Source: Chrysomallon squamiferum
Lineage: Eukaryota; Mollusca; Gastropoda; Neomphalida; Peltospiridae
Direction: 5' to 3'
Assembly (NCBI GenBank): GCA_012295275.1
Contig: CM022678.1
Coordinates: 16,003,045-16,058,044 of the forward strand
DNA length: 55,000 bases
Shown: piece by piece, positions 39,579-54,265 of the stretch
Position numbering within the stretch: position 1 is the stretch's first letter
How the letters are laid out: every line of letters starts with the position of its first letter
Translations under genes and position numbers: made by a program
Notes under the pieces: model-generated
Database searches by the model: none
Told to the model about the DNA's origin: nothing
The model's input: only the letters and a program-made list of their open reading frames with translations

Positions 39579-42500
39579 TTCTGTTACTTACTTCTGAAAA
39601 ATATGTCTCACGGACCAAATTAATTTCCTACATATACAGCCAGATTTTAAATTACTATAATTTGTTTATAATTCTTTTGTGTCTAATTTATTTTCGAAGT
39701 AATTCATTTATTATTATGCTTAAATTCTCTGAATTTTGACAGTTAAATTAGTAATATGGATTCGTATCGATATTTCAGTTAATGTTGTACCACAGTAGGC
39801 ATTGCTTAATTAACCGACAAACGGGTTAATTAACACCATAGAAACATAACATTCAGTTGAAGTTTATCACCTTTTGTTAGTGAATCTGCCAAAACACTGG
39901 TAAACCGTTTGTGACAGACAATGGTGATCGTTATCTTCGTGTGTAAAGATGAAAAAGTGTTTATCTAAGAAAATAAATAACTAAAATTTAAAAAGAAAAA
40001 GAAGAATATATAAGAAGAAAAAGCAAAACGAAAATACGGCTATATCGTTAATAGCTAAAGTAATATCCTCAAATAAACTTTTTTCCGCGATATTTAAGGT
40101 TAATAGATTATTTCCATTATAGCAAATTATTCTTTTATAGCGTTTATTTTGTAAAAAAAAAAAAATAAATAATAATAATAATAATAAAAAAAAAAGTTTT
40201 GTTATTATTATTATTTTATTATTATTATTCTAAACTAAGGAAAAAGTATTCTGAACTCAAACCCGGTAACGACAACAAAATAATATCGATTTGTCTGCCA
40301 ATCGAAATGCCCTAAGTAACTATTTCCGGTATAATTATTCTTGGCTGGAATCGGCACATTTCTCCAGAACCTTCATTTTGTGTCTGAATACGAAGGAAAC
40401 AAACATTTAAGAAGTATCTGCAGATTTAAAATACTTTTCTTCTAGCCTTTTTCTAATTTCCCTTTTTAACTTAGATTTTTCTTTATCCTCTTTTTTTAAA
40501 TTTTCATTTTATTTTATTTTTTTTTTTTCCTTTAATTATGAAAAAGAAGTTTTAAAAAGTTTAATTTCAGTTTTGATTAGTTCTTTTATATATGTCATTA
40601 TAGCAGTAAACACGTTTAAATGGCATTAGAAATATTAGAAATTATTTAAATCTCTGTAACATGTTATTATTAATAGTAGTAGTAGGAGTATTTTTTATAA
40701 TATATTTATATTCTTTAAAAATCTGTTGAATAAAAAAAAACGAAGAAAGAGAAGAAGATGAAGCAACAAAGGATAAAAATAAAATAAAAACAATAACAAC
40801 AGCAAAAAATCAAAAAAATGTAAATAAATAAAAATAAATAAATAAATTAAAATAAAATAAAATAAATATTGAAAAAAGAAGAAGAAAAAATATTTAATAA
40901 AAAGAAAAAAAGAAGAAAGAAGAAACATAACATATAAACATATTTACACAGATACATTTCTGGAATATTTTATACTTGAAAAATAATCTTGAACATGCCA
41001 TGTTAAGTATATCTGCATGAAGTACGATCGCACACGGACAGGCAAACTACTTGAAAACTACACAAACCTAAACACGCTAAAGGGTTTGGTCAATCGAGGT
41101 CGGTACGGGGGAACGTTTGTGTCAACACGGGTTCTCACAGATAATATGTCTGTCACTTTAACTGTCAGGTTGTGTTTCTGTGTTGGCAGTAATTGCTTAT
41201 GGAAACATTTCAGAGGATAACAACAAATAAAAAACGTTCTAAAGACTTTACATTGTATCCATGGTTGCAGAGAATATACACAGCAATAGGTAGAGATGCT
41301 TATAGAAAATGGTCGTTGGTATTTTTTGTTTGTGTGTGTGACTTTACATATCTCTGTCTGTGTGTGCGCGCTTTTTGTTAGTGTGCATATGTCTATATAT
41401 AGAGTACTAGTTCCAGTGTGTGTGTGTGTGCATATGTACTGTTGTATCCATCTGTATGGCTGTTATATGTATATATGTGTGTGTGTGTGTGTGAGAGAGT
41501 GTTTAAGAAATATATATAATAATTCCAGTCATAATTGTAACAAGCAAAAAGATAGATGAACAAACATAAACTGAAAATTTAGAATAAAAAAAAAAAAAAT
41601 TAAAATTAAAAATAACCAAGACAAGGCGACAGAAATACAGAAATAATATTATTAAGTTTGATTTCGGTTAAGACGGATTAAGATACTCTTGTTGAATAAT
41701 AGGCAACAGTCTTTTTGCTTTCTACATTTTTTTTTCTTTTTTGTTATATTCATTTCCAAATAATCATCAAAGCTTTCTGTTTTTTTTTCTTTTTAATGTA
41801 CTCGTAGGATATTTATTTTTAATGTCTTGCCACAAAGGGTGAACGAATGAATGTGATTTAATATAAATGTCGTTCACGAGTTGTTTCGATCGTATTAGAA
41901 TATCATACACTGGTATCATTCAAATAATATTTTCGTTGTGTTATGCATAATAAGCGGATTGTTTGAAAGGCGCCAGTTAAGCCGGCGTAAAGAATAAAAG
42001 AATAACCGTTCGAGTAACGGTCGAAACATGTTACTTCTGTTTGTCTATTAACTTATTTCTTGTGTTAATTACGCTATAATTTAATAAAAAATATTTATGT
42101 TATTAATTAGTATTTTGTAGTTGTTGTTGTTGTTGTAGTAGTTAATTTTAATTATCTATTTATTGCTTACATTTTGATTTCAAGTTATTTTATTTATTAA
42201 TTTATTGTTATACATTAATTGTTTGTGGGTTTTTATGTTGGTTTTTTGTTATTACTATTACTTTATTATAACAATTATAACAACAACAACAACAACAACA
42301 ACAAAATAATTAAAATAAATAAATAAATAAATAAAACACACAACAAGCAAACCCCCAGTATGCTCTTATTATTTTCAAATTTGTGGCTTTTTAAAAGCGA
42401 ATGACAATCTCTTTCTCTCTCTGTTTCTCTCTCGCGCGCACGCACGTAGACACACACACACACACAACACAACAAAAACAAACAAACAATACATGTTTAG

Positions 42501-42588
42501 TATTAACAACTGAACAGTTAAATTAAACAAGTTAAATAGCAGATTAAAATATTATTAAGTAACTAATTTCATATCCGTCCAAATCAAA

Positions 42589-42596
42589 TGACGTCA
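42589..42596. promoter_or_regulatory. Perfect CRE palindrome TGACGTCA
   Basis: A further full palindrome in the upstream flank, followed by a short GAAGAA run. Motif evidence only. Confidence 0.25.
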
Positions 42597-43617
42597 TACG
42601 AAGAAGAAGAAGAAGATGAGAAATTCATCCAGCTTCCAGGCATAATTAAATTATCAGAAATAGATACATACGATTCTAAATAACGTGCACACTGACTGCA
42701 AACCTCTAATTCTCAAAGTGGCCCTAAAAAACATTAATGGATGTAAATAATTCAGTTTTTTAACGGAAAAATATATCTCCGTTTAGATGGTTTAAAAATA
42801 TTGTTATTTAAATTTTTATATTATTTAATTATTCATTTTCTTCTTCTTTCTTTCTTACATTGTTGTTGTTGCTGTTGTTTTTATTATTAATATTATTATA
42901 ATTACATTTTTTTTTTTTTTGTGTATAGTTTATATTCTATGGGTTTTCCTCTTGTTTTATTTTATTTTCTTCGTTAAAATACTTTCTTCTTTTACCTTTA
43001 TTCTTTTATTTATTGTTAATTTTGTTGATAGTTATATACTTTATTGATCTATTTTATTATTTATTATATTACTTCCTTTATTTAGGTAACTTTATTTTTG
43101 TTTTTTTTTTTTTTTTTTTCATAACATAATGTTCTTTCCTTAATTATGTTTTTATTTTTTTTTTTTTTTTTTTTTTTGTTGAAAATTTGACTTGACTTTT
43201 CCCTTGTACTTCGCTTCACCTCTTGTACATGTTTCAAAGATGTAACATCAAAGACGACGACGTTTATTTATTTGTCCACGACTTCGTCGTGTACACTCCT
43301 TCACCCTGCCCCTCCTTTACAGGTGAAAACAATATCTCGTGTGTCCTTCAGTTTTGTCCAGAAAAAAGTTCTGATGAATCACATTGCCTAAGAGTCATAT
43401 TGTTACTTTTCTTGTGTTGTTCTTCCATGGATGTTTTTTAAATTTTTGGTATATATAAAAAAAAAAAAAAAAAAAATCGTAGAATAAAAGTAATAATAAT
43501 AAAAAAAAATATTTATATATTTTATTAGCTACTGGTAATTTTAAGTTATTTTTAAATTTTAATGTACATATACTGTTGTTTCAATTTTTAATCTGTAGCT
43601 ATAATCTGTCCTATATA

Positions 43618-43649
43618 TCTGTCTGTCTGTCTCTCTAGATTGATAGATT

Positions 43650-43689
<40 letters not shown>

Positions 43690-43690
43690 T
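43618..43690. repeat. (TGTC)n and (GATA)n microsatellite
   Basis: A short TGTC run followed by about 12 GATA units. Confidence 0.93.
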
Positions 43691-44044
43691 AGATCATATA
43701 TGAAATGCTGGGTACTCTCTTAAAGTATCAGCTTTTTCATGCGAAGGTTAGAATGCCGGATGCAGCGAGGCTCTGCAAAAGCGGATAAACCTGAGATTTT
43801 ACAATCCTACTTAAAACAAACATTAAATTAAATTAAATGTTTTACTTCTCAACTGACTGTTTTTGAGGTTGTAGAGTCATGCGTTTTGATTTCATTGTCG
43901 CCTTCAAAAGCTATATATTAAACAAAATTGTTCTTAAATAACAAGTTTATTTGAAAACCGTTTTCAAAATGGTCATTTTAAAATACAAATCAGCACTTAA
44001 ATATATAGAAGTAACCTTGAAGTATATATATCTCTCTGCGTATC

Positions 44045-44252
44045 TGTGTGTGTGTGTGTCTCTCTCTCTGTGTGTGTGTGTGTGTGTGTGTGACAAGTAA
44101 TTTATCTAAGCAAAAAAGTGCCAGTCCAAAAAGCTATAGGCCTATATTCCCTCAGGAGAGCGAAAATTCAGAAATTTACAAAAATACGATAATAATTCAC
44201 AGTTAGAGTAAGATAGGTACTGCGTTATAAATACATGTATACAATTCATACC

Positions 44253-44284
<32 letters not shown>

Positions 44285-44347
44285 TTAGGAGTTTGCTTTT
44301 ATTATTTAAAACTATATTGGCATTTCTATACCTATAATCTATCTATC

Positions 44348-44399
<52 letters not shown>

Positions 44400-44436
44400 T
44401 TTGATATAATAAAAACATTAGACTGAAAAAATGATG

Positions 44437-44479
<43 letters not shown>

Positions 44480-44480
44480 G
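44045..44480. repeat. (GT)n, (TTA)n and (AAT)n cluster
   Basis: GT/CT runs at 44045-44092, (ATT)n at 44254-44285, (GT)20 at 44357-44396 and (AAT)n at 44437-44479. Confidence 0.9.
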
Positions 44481-45305
44481 TTTTTAATAATTATTTATTC
44501 TATGTTTCTATTTTTTATTATTATTATTTTTGCCTGGTTTCTTACCCTAACAGACATTTTCACACGAAAATCTCGATAATAAATAACAGCATACAGATCT
44601 CATGCAAATCGTGATTTCAAAGAGAAAACAAAACCAAAAAAATCTTCTATTGAAAAACAAAAAAGTGTATTAACAAAATAAAAAAACAAAACACATTCCT
44701 CTCCCACATCACAGTATACAGCAACTACGTGCATGGCACCTGTGTTTTGTTCGAGTTCACAGTTCTTCAAAGATGAAGTAAATCTTAAACCTCTATCTGA
44801 AAAGTACAATAAACAAACCACGTCTGGAGAACTACTTTGTAATTTGCACGACTTGGTCAAAGGATAAGTTAATTTATTATTTGTGGTTGCTGGTTACAAA
44901 CAAATAGAAAAAAAAAAAAAAAAAAAAAAAAAAGAAGGAAAACAGAAAAATAGCAGCAACACCAGGCCTGAAATATTAGGAAAGGAAAAGTTAAAAGGTA
45001 GACTAATCTACATACAGGTATTTATGCATAGCTTTCAACTTTTAATTATAAAAGGACGAGAAAAGTTCAGTGTAATTTACGTAGAGGTATTTAAGCACTT
45101 TGCGAAAATAACGATCTCCGTAAATTTGGTGGGAGTGTGTGAATGAACTGTTTGTTTAACAGACTAATACAAGCTGGCGGTTTCTTCTTTAATAAGGAAA
45201 GTCCGTTTAATAGCAGATGTTTTTAAAACAAAAATAGTTTTGAAATTAAAAGAAACTAAAATTTTAATAATTTTTGAAATATTTATATATCAGTTACTGC
45301 TACTG

Positions 45306-45380
<75 letters not shown>

Positions 45381-46991
45381 TTTTTTTTTGCTTTAGATAT
45401 CAAATAAAACTTTAACGTTTCCTGTGTTTTAATTTTCCGTGTCTTGTCGTGATAACGATTTCGAGAAAGTCATCGCCTCTGCGGACTTTTAACCAAACTG
45501 TTCACAAACAGCCTTGTTTGTAGAGGCTGTTATGAATTAATTTAATAAGTTTGATCATTGTAATACTAAACGATTTCACAGACACAAGATGTTTTAATGT
45601 TAATCAGTTACGTCAATTATACATTACGCATCCAAAGTGTATAATATGTAACTAATAATTATTTTACACACAACACACACACACGAAGCAGATAATAATT
45701 ATTATTTTTCTAATAGAGTACGTAAACAATTATCATTATTTTTTTAAATTCGAAATATAAACTGTTAAAACAGGGCGTGGCTGTCATTACATATTACTTC
45801 ATTATAATGAAGCTAACTGTCTATATATTTAGTTTTTCGGGTCCTTCGTGCTGATTCTTTTTTTTTTTTTTTTTTTTTCTTTGCTTTTTTCCTCCCCTTC
45901 GTTTCTTTATGAATTACATGAAACTCCGCACTCTTGAAATGAAAACTGTTTTTAAACTCGAAATTAAACAATCTTTTACCAAGGTGTGGCAACTGTTACA
46001 TAACCGCTAAAATGATATTTTTCATGTTCCTATTTATTTTCTTCTATTGGTTTGTTTACAAATTATGTTTTTCGACTATGGAAATTATTTTTATAGACCA
46101 AATTTCAGAAATTAACACCGGGGTGTGGTAGATATTATGCAGAGTCGACGTGGGGTTTTTAAAATGATAATATTGATTTTAGAGCCCAGCATGATCATGT
46201 AATACTTGTTTACTAGGTTTTTGCACGTGCTCTTTGTTCCGTAACTAACACATTAACACGTAAAATAAACACGTTTTTGTATTGGGTAACTATTACTGCT
46301 GACACCGGTATGTTTGGCGCCATGTTGCAGAAACGAAAAAGATACGTTTTTGATTGGTTTTATCGAGGCTTCACATGAGAGCATGATTTCGATTAGAAAA
46401 TTTGTAACAAGTTCGTGACCTGACTTTAGCAGAAGGATACAACTGAAAATGGGATTTGTAGATTGACAATAAAGTTACACTGCTTTAGACTGAACAAGGT
46501 TAAGCTGATATTTATAAACACTGTAACGATGTTAATTTTGCTTCCTGGCCTCCATTTTTTCTCGATATTTTATTTCAGTTTATTTTATCTTTAACTAATT
46601 TTAACTTTGACTAAAATTTTGCTCAGAGCTGTGCCTTTACATATTTTGTGGATATTAAATATTTGTTATGCACGAAATGAAATGAAAGAAAAAATGGTAA
46701 TAAATAAAACTATCAAAAATTGAAATTACTGTCCTTACACCTATGAAACAAATAATGATACACGAGGTATTTAATATTGTCACCAAATTAAATTCTGGTA
46801 ATGCATAGCTACTGTTACGAAAATAATAATAAATATACCTGTTATTAAAACTATTAGATTCTTGTGAGGTCTGAAACAAAATAACGATCATGATTGATAA
46901 CGGTAATAATAGTAATATTGATGATGGTAATGGATAAAATAAAAAATAGCAATAATAATAATAATAAATAACAATAATACTAATAAATAGC

Positions 46992-47041
<50 letters not shown>

Positions 47042-48182
47042 TAAAAAATAAAAATAAAAATAAAAATAAAAATAAAAATAAAAATAATAAAAATAAATAA
47101 ATCAATAAATAAATAAGAACTGTATCAGTACAATAAAAAAAGAAAAAAAAAAAGAAATTTGTTTTGATAACTGCTTTGCAATTTGCACGCGTCTTGTGAC
47201 ATTTGCTATAAAATGAATAACAATGAACTCCAAAACGTATCAAGAAAGTCAATAATTACACGTTCGACAATAACTATTTACTTCAAAATTTCCTAAATCG
47301 ACAGGTGATAATATAATTAACCCTTAGAGCAAAATCGAGTACCTGTCCGCGGCCCGGTTCGTTTGACGCTGATTGGGTTATTTTTACGGAACCGTGGTGT
47401 GCCAAGCTGTACTAAACAGCAGATAGAAAATTGAATGGATAACGGTCGCTAAATAATTAAGCGACGTGGACACGCTTCGTCGACGGACGTTGTGGTAGTT
47501 ACGGTAGACAAATAAATAGGTGTATTGTTTCCAATAGACTAATAGACGTCAACCATGACATACTTAATAAAAAAAATATATATATATATATTTGTCACTT
47601 TCTTTTTATTAATTTTTTAAAATTATTATTTTTTTTCAATTGTTTGAATTTATTAATGTTCTGTTATTATTTTTGTTTTTGTTTTTTTTTAAATTATATT
47701 TATTGTCATTATTAACTCAGAAACACGCATACACACGCACAAACACACACACAAACCCAGATACCATATACATACATACATACATACGTACACATCCATC
47801 CACGAATCCTTTGTATCAGACGATTGCACGTGTAAATCACCTGTTCAGGGGCTATTCAGGTGTTTTGTGTAAAGTACATGTTAAAATATAACGTCGTTAT
47901 TTTCTAGTGAATACGTGTTGGCCGGTGCATTTGTCCCCAGCACTAATTTGTTAGTATTGATCCTGATTTTGAATAATTAATTTATTTTTCTACTGTTTTT
48001 ATAGATTCACTCGTCCCATTTCAGCGAAAGGATACACCGTAGTAATCTTTGATAAATAGCTCCGGGCGAAATAGTTATCGTTATCATGTAGTAGTTACAG
48101 TAATGTTTTTGTCAGAAAAATTTAATTATTTTAATAAGTAAAATGTACCGAAATTGTACTAATATTTAGAACAATTACTATC

Positions 48183-48183
<1 letters not shown>
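44481..48183. other. Upstream flank without recognised gene
   Basis: It holds poly-A (44910-44933), (CTA)n/(TTA)n at 45297-45382, poly-T (45858-45880), a long A/T simple tract (46985-47105, AAT then AAAAAT) and a CpG-rich stretch at 47330-47510. No frame longer than simple-sequence shadows has recognisable domains. Confidence 0.6.
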
Positions 48184-48421
<238 letters not shown>

Positions 48422-48894
48422 TCTGAAAGGAAACAGCCAGAATCTTACCCATCTGTCCATCTATCGGTCTATCAATACATGTTTTAGTTAATGCATATTT
48501 TTTAGTCTTTGAGTATAACAAGCGAATTATTAAACAACTAAACACGTAACATTAAACAATACAAACAATAACTCCAAGCAAAGAACTGTATCAGAATTTA
48601 GTAATTTTCACTTCTTACTTAACGTTGTCAGCAGAGCGATTTAATTTGGTGTTCTGCAACCTCTGTTGACTCGTCTAAACAGAGAACAGCTTATTAACTG
48701 GTCATTACTACAATGATTTGGCCTTGCATTTTAATTAATTATTGATCTGTAGTTTTTCTTGACATGCAACCACATAATTTGTTGTAATTTGATACAGTGT
48801 CTCACAACGCAGTTTCAAAATATGTATTTGGGAACGAATATCGATATAAATTTAGTAACTGTCAGAAGAATTTCTGTCTAGATCTTTAATAACT

Positions 48895-48899
<5 letters not shown>

Positions 48900-48933
<34 letters not shown>

Positions 48934-48992
48934 TATATACAAATATAGATATAGATAGATGTGTATATATATTGTTTCTACATATACACACG

Positions 48993-49030
<38 letters not shown>

Positions 49031-49212
49031 GATATGTATGTATATAAATCTACCAACCAATTATCTGTCTACCTACCTACCTATCTAATCATCAGTATAG
49101 ATACATACCTACATACCTACCTACCTACCTACCTATACCTACCTACATACATACATACATACATACCTACATACCTACATACATACATACATACATACAT
49201 ACATACATACAC
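48900..49212. repeat. (TA)n, (CA)n and (TACC/TACA)n cluster
   Basis: TA runs at 48900-48930 and 49015-49030, CA at 48988-49012, and TACC/TACA tetranucleotides at 49069-49212. Confidence 0.93.
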
Positions 49213-49536
49213 AGATATAGATAGAGATTATGGCATTAGCAGCAGTAGCAACCGCTGTTGTTGTAGGCGTAATAGTATACACAGTCGCAATAATTATACA
49301 ATTTTTTAGTTATTTGATCCGTGTTAAACGTGCCACTTAAATTAAATATTTATCTTTCAAACTGTTGGTAACAAGAAAATATATATAAAAAACAAAAATA
49401 TATTTATGGTTACTATTATTTTTCCACGCTTCACCAGTTAACACCACCCACGTTTGGACACAGACAAACGCGTAGAGAAAAGTTATTATTTTATTTTCAG
49501 AATATCGATAATCCATCTTCAATTCCCACTGCATGA

Positions 49537-49653
49537 TTACCTACTTAATAACCCCCAGTAATACAGGACATTACCGGAAGCCGGACGAAGGTGAGCACGT
49601 GCTCCTGCGCGAGACTTTTTGCGGCTTATGTATTTTGTTCTGTTGAATTCCAT
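49537..49653 (-). other. Unrecognised 38-codon ORF in a CpG-rich pocket
   Basis: The ORF opens MEFNRTKYISRKKSRAGARA, then HLRPASG, and ends after 38 residues at TAA. It sits in the most GC- and CpG-rich short stretch of the right half (49565-49735), with an ETS-like ACCGGAAG and an E-box CACGTG nearby. A GTAATG after Ser-Gly could act as a donor, so it might be a first coding exon of a neighbour transcribed leftwards. No family is recognised and no second exon was found. Confidence 0.2.
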
Positions 49654-49800
49654 CTTCAACGCTTCCGAACCGTTCAAAAAGAATCATAATAGCCTAACAC
49701 GAAGTTCCGTCGTTTCGACACGCCATTGTTAATCTTTTCTTCTCTTACTTATCCTTCCCTGGTATTGTAAGTAGACAGGAACTGGGTAACATGGTGATTA

Positions 49801-49808
49801 TGACGTCA
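49801..49808. promoter_or_regulatory. Perfect CRE palindrome TGACGTCA
   Basis: The fifth full CRE in the window, about 150 bp from the CpG-rich pocket at 49565-49735. Motif evidence only. Confidence 0.3.
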
Positions 49809-50109
49809 TGATTAGGAAAACAGCCAATAATGGGTGTTCTGTGTTCTGGTGCATGTGTCACTTACTGAAGGTTTGATCGGTTTAAAAAGAAAAGGGGTTA
49901 ATGTTGAGGTTGCGTTTTTATTTGTTGAAAGTTTGGTAACAAGTAAACATCTTGGTTTATACGAGCACTGTTTTAACTAATTAATTTTTTAATCTTTTAT
50001 ATTTCAGAATAAATGTATGTATAGTAATCTGCTTTCGATGTATGTTTAGAAAGGGAAATGAATTATTTTCAGTAGGATAATTATCTGTCACATTTCGTAA
50101 CAAGGACTC

Positions 50110-50345
50110 AGATATGTACATAGATTTACATACACGCACATACATGCATATATACATACACGCACATACATGCATATATACATACATACATACATACATA
50201 CATATTTACAAACACACATTCACATACAAACATATATATATAATACATACATACATACACACACACATATACATACACACATACATACATACACACACAC
50301 ATACAGACATACATACAAACATGTACATAACTACATAGAAATTCA
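50110..50345. repeat. (CATA/CACA)n stretch
   Basis: Mixed ACAT and ACAC units over about 235 bp. The long predicted peptides here are shadows. Confidence 0.92.
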
Positions 50346-51085
50346 CATGCATGCATGCTTAAACGTACATGCACTTTCGCACGCCCATTGTGTACGTAAT
50401 GACAACCAAAACATCTAACGAAAGAAATATGCACTTGATGAACACTAAGATATGTACAAAGAAGACATAAACACAAACATTTCAAGTCTTTTAGCGTCAT
50501 GGCGCCGCCATTTGTAAAAACTAAATTTTCACTATGACCACCAAGACTTGTTAAAAAGTTGAGCAAAGACGACAGATAAAACTGACTACTTATTTAAAAA
50601 TATGTGACCAGGTCGCGACTTTTGAAACCCCTTAACCTGAAATCCATTTAGAAAAGAATTAAAATAATGGAAACTGAATTTTTTAAAAACGATTAAAGTG
50701 TTATGTTTTTCTGTTAACACTCCTTGGAGCTGTTAAAAAAGTTAAGTTGATGCATAGTTTAGAGTTGTAAAGAGTTTTCGAAAACACTTTTTAATTTATG
50801 TTTAATGTTTCTGAAGTTTACAAGAGATTAAAGATCAGTGTTGTAGAATTCCAGAAAGCCGATATTCATGATAACGGATTAAATATAAATATAAATTATA
50901 TTTTAAAAAAACACAAAAAAAAACACATTAAAAAAATAAAAATAAAAAATAAAATACTAAACATATATATTACACAAAGGAAGTCTATTCTGATATGCAG
51001 TTTTACATTTTTTTTTTTAAGACAGAGATTATTAAAAGAAGAAATTTAATATATAATTTTCCTCTTGTTAAGAAATCAGTCTTAT

Positions 51086-51088
<3 letters not shown>
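50346..51088. other. Flank without recognised gene
   Basis: AT-rich DNA with A-rich simple sequence at 50905-50960. No feature is recognised. Confidence 0.6.

Positions 51089-51180
<92 letters not shown>
51089..51180. repeat. (TC)46 microsatellite
   Basis: A pure TC run of 92 bp. Confidence 0.97.
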
Positions 51181-51183
<3 letters not shown>

Positions 51184-53194
51184 CATCCTTATCCTCATGA
51201 ACCTTCGCATCATCGTATAACACTTTTTACCAGAAAATTATCTTCATTTATTTCGGTTATATGTATAACAATCTGCTGTCACTTAGTGGTTAGAATGGTA
51301 AATAAATTATTTTCGATAGAAAATAATTTATCACGTTACGTAACAAGAACATGGTTACGTATAACGTCACAATTCCACTATGTAATTCACTTTTCGTTGA
51401 TTACCTCATGAAGAGTCGTGCCAAGTTGCAAACAGTTAATTATTTTTTTTTTCCTGTTACGTCACAGCAATGTTTCATTTAGAAGAATTAGGAAAAGAGA
51501 CATTCCGCGCATGCTCTCGAACACGAAATTCTGTGAGATGATCAGGTGTTGCCTAGCAGCGCTGTCGATATTATAACAAAGTGATTATCGGTGTGTTGAT
51601 ATCGTTAATTACGTTACTGCCAGTTTTGGTTCAGTTACGTATCTTCACAAAAGGCAGTAATAAATGAAAACGACGTAATTTTCAATTTAATAAATGTTTA
51701 CTTTTTGTTTTCTGATAGTATGTGACCAAAGATTCGTCGTTAGTAGTAACTGTGTTGTCGTAGTTTTCGTTTTAAAATGGCAATGGTATCGTTTTGGTAG
51801 CAGTAGTAGTAGCAGAATCAGAAGTGCTTGCGAAAATAGTTCTTGTTGCAGTAATAAAAGAATATTTTTAGTTTCAGTAATGGCAATATTAGAAGTAGAT
51901 TTGTAATGGCATTAGTAGTAATCGTAACAGTAGTAGTAATAACTGTAATATTAGTAGTAATGATGTGATAATATGATATGACAATGGTAATTAATTTTTA
52001 TGATGAATACATTTCTGTATGTTTCCATGTTTTGTATGGATTTGTTTATTCGCAGATTTAAGAATTAACTTACACATATTATTTAGTTTTCATTATTGCT
52101 AGGTACGTGTGCAAATACGGGTGGGTGGTGTCTGCTTAGTAGGGGGTTGAGAATGTACGTCGATTATTTTCAGGTTTTAGGTTAATCCGTTGGTAAATAC
52201 ACTACTACCCTCTTTTCACGCTAACACACCAAATACACAAACAGATGAAAGAAAGAAAAAGTAATAACAAGGACAAAAAACGGTGTCTCGAGCTGAAATT
52301 ACTAACTAAATACAATGAATTTTCTGAAATATCACTCAGTTATTGAAGTTATGTGTAATACTGATGTTAGCCAATGGGAAAATACCCAAACATACACCAC
52401 TTCAGTTACAAATGATTGATAGGAGCGAATTTCCTGTTGGCTTATACTGTAAGTGTAACAGTCAGTAAATTCTATTGGTTAATGAGTGTGTTACGTTGTA
52501 ATAATAACATCTGCCTTGGATACGGAAAGGTTAAGCCTCATGATTCCGTGCTGAAGGCAATGTGTTCGCATCTGGCTACAGTTCTCATTCGGAATTAACT
52601 AACGAGAAGCCTCCTATCAACAAATAAACAACAGTTCACGCACACACATACACACGCACACGCACACACAATCCAGATTAACTGAAGAAAAGGAAAAGAA
52701 AAAGAAAAACAGAAAACACCAGATTTTTCTATAAAGATATATGTAAAGATAATAATGCTGAAACTGTCATGGGAAATTCATACAGAGGTCCTCAGATATT
52801 ATGGGACGAAATTACAAAGTACGTTACATCCTGTTTTATTTTTTTAAATGAATTTTGGTGAACGTTTCTCGCCATGATTATAAAGATAGTATAATAAACA
52901 AGCCAAAGTTATTTAAATTATTGTTCAAGTTTTATTTATGTTTCTGTTCTTTTTAATCATTCTCATGCTGTCTTAGCTATGTTTTTTTGTTAGTTTTTTT
53001 CTTCATATCTCTCTTTCTCTTGTGACAAAATATGTGAAGTTTAAAATTAGTAGCTTCCTGGTACATGATTGATAAACCTGCTTTGGCTAATCATACCACA
53101 GTTCAGCACGAAATGAAACGAATGTATATTATAGGTTCTGAAAGCGCGCCAAGAATCTGTTTGAAAAGAGCAAAATGTGACAAGCATTAAAAAA
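51181..53194. other. Flank without recognised gene
   Basis: CpG-retaining AT-rich DNA with degenerate TAG/TAA triplets at 51790-51960. No exon, RNA gene or mobile element is recognised. Confidence 0.6.
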
Positions 53195-53328
<134 letters not shown>

Positions 53329-53841
53329 ACACTTACATTCACAACAGACACAAACACACACTATATAAACTCAAATCTTTATTAAAATTAATTCGGAGTA
53401 CATCATTATATCCACCATCTTAACGTATAATACCTTCCGTATTATTCTTACACATATCTCGTATATGTATCCAGTGACATCAAAACAAAAAAACAAGCAG
53501 ATATAAACAATGTCAATCGAGCCTTTGATCTCCTATTCCCAAGTGTATCGTTATTTTTCTTACCATTCGACAAGAACAATTTATTTGCATTATGATGTTA
53601 CCTGCAAGGTGTGGAAATCTCAATTCCCAGGTACGTCATCAAATTTCCAAGAATCAAATCAGCGATGAATAACGTCTTATTTTTTATTAATTTAAATGTT
53701 TCCTTCGCTTTCTTCTTGTAGATTTATTTTAGTTGCTGCGTTTTATATGTATGTGTGAGTATGTATTGATTGTTTTGTGTGCTGTATGTATCAATGTATG
53801 TATGGATGGATGGATAGATGGATATATACACTCACATCTAT

Positions 53842-53847
<6 letters not shown>

Positions 53848-53885
<38 letters not shown>
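53848..53885. repeat. (GT)19 microsatellite
   Basis: A pure GT run, preceded by (GATG)n at about 53800-53824. Confidence 0.93.
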
Positions 53886-53889
<4 letters not shown>

Positions 53890-54234
53890 GCAAGCATTAT
53901 AATGGTTTGTATGGACACTTCACCATTTCGTCTCTTTTCCCATTCTAACCAGTCTCCCCGAATCGTTTGTTCAAAGATATAAAAATATATGTCTTATTAA
54001 ATACATGGCAAGTTTTATATAAAAGACAACTTGGAGCTAACCAGAAGAAACTAAATAAAGTGGAATGAGCGAGATTCTTCTCTGATGTAATATAAATAAA
54101 TAGACATAAAACTAAAATCTTCAGACCTTATTATCACTGGCATTAAATAACAGTGTATTTCATAATAACAAATGAATATATTTAAATTCTAAACTCGTTT
54201 GTTTTACTGTGAGTCCACTAAGTTGCGTTTTTAA

Positions 54235-54265
<31 letters not shown>

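Larger units (their letters stand above)
38791..43600. other. CpG-retaining flank without recognised gene
   Basis: AT-rich DNA with frequent CpG (about 23 by hand count in 39001-40000). It contains A-rich and AAT simple sequence (40150-40230, 40730-40920), (GT)n at 41323-41500, (CAA)n at 42282-42303, (AAAT)n at 42310-42335 and poly-T runs (43100-43180). Open frames near 41017-41220 and 43223-43441 have no recognisable domain. No RNA gene was found. Confidence 0.6.

Noticed and set aside
41017-41220. 67-codon plus-strand frame in the flank
   Set aside because: Not low-complexity, but no domain, splice or promoter evidence; likely a chance frame.
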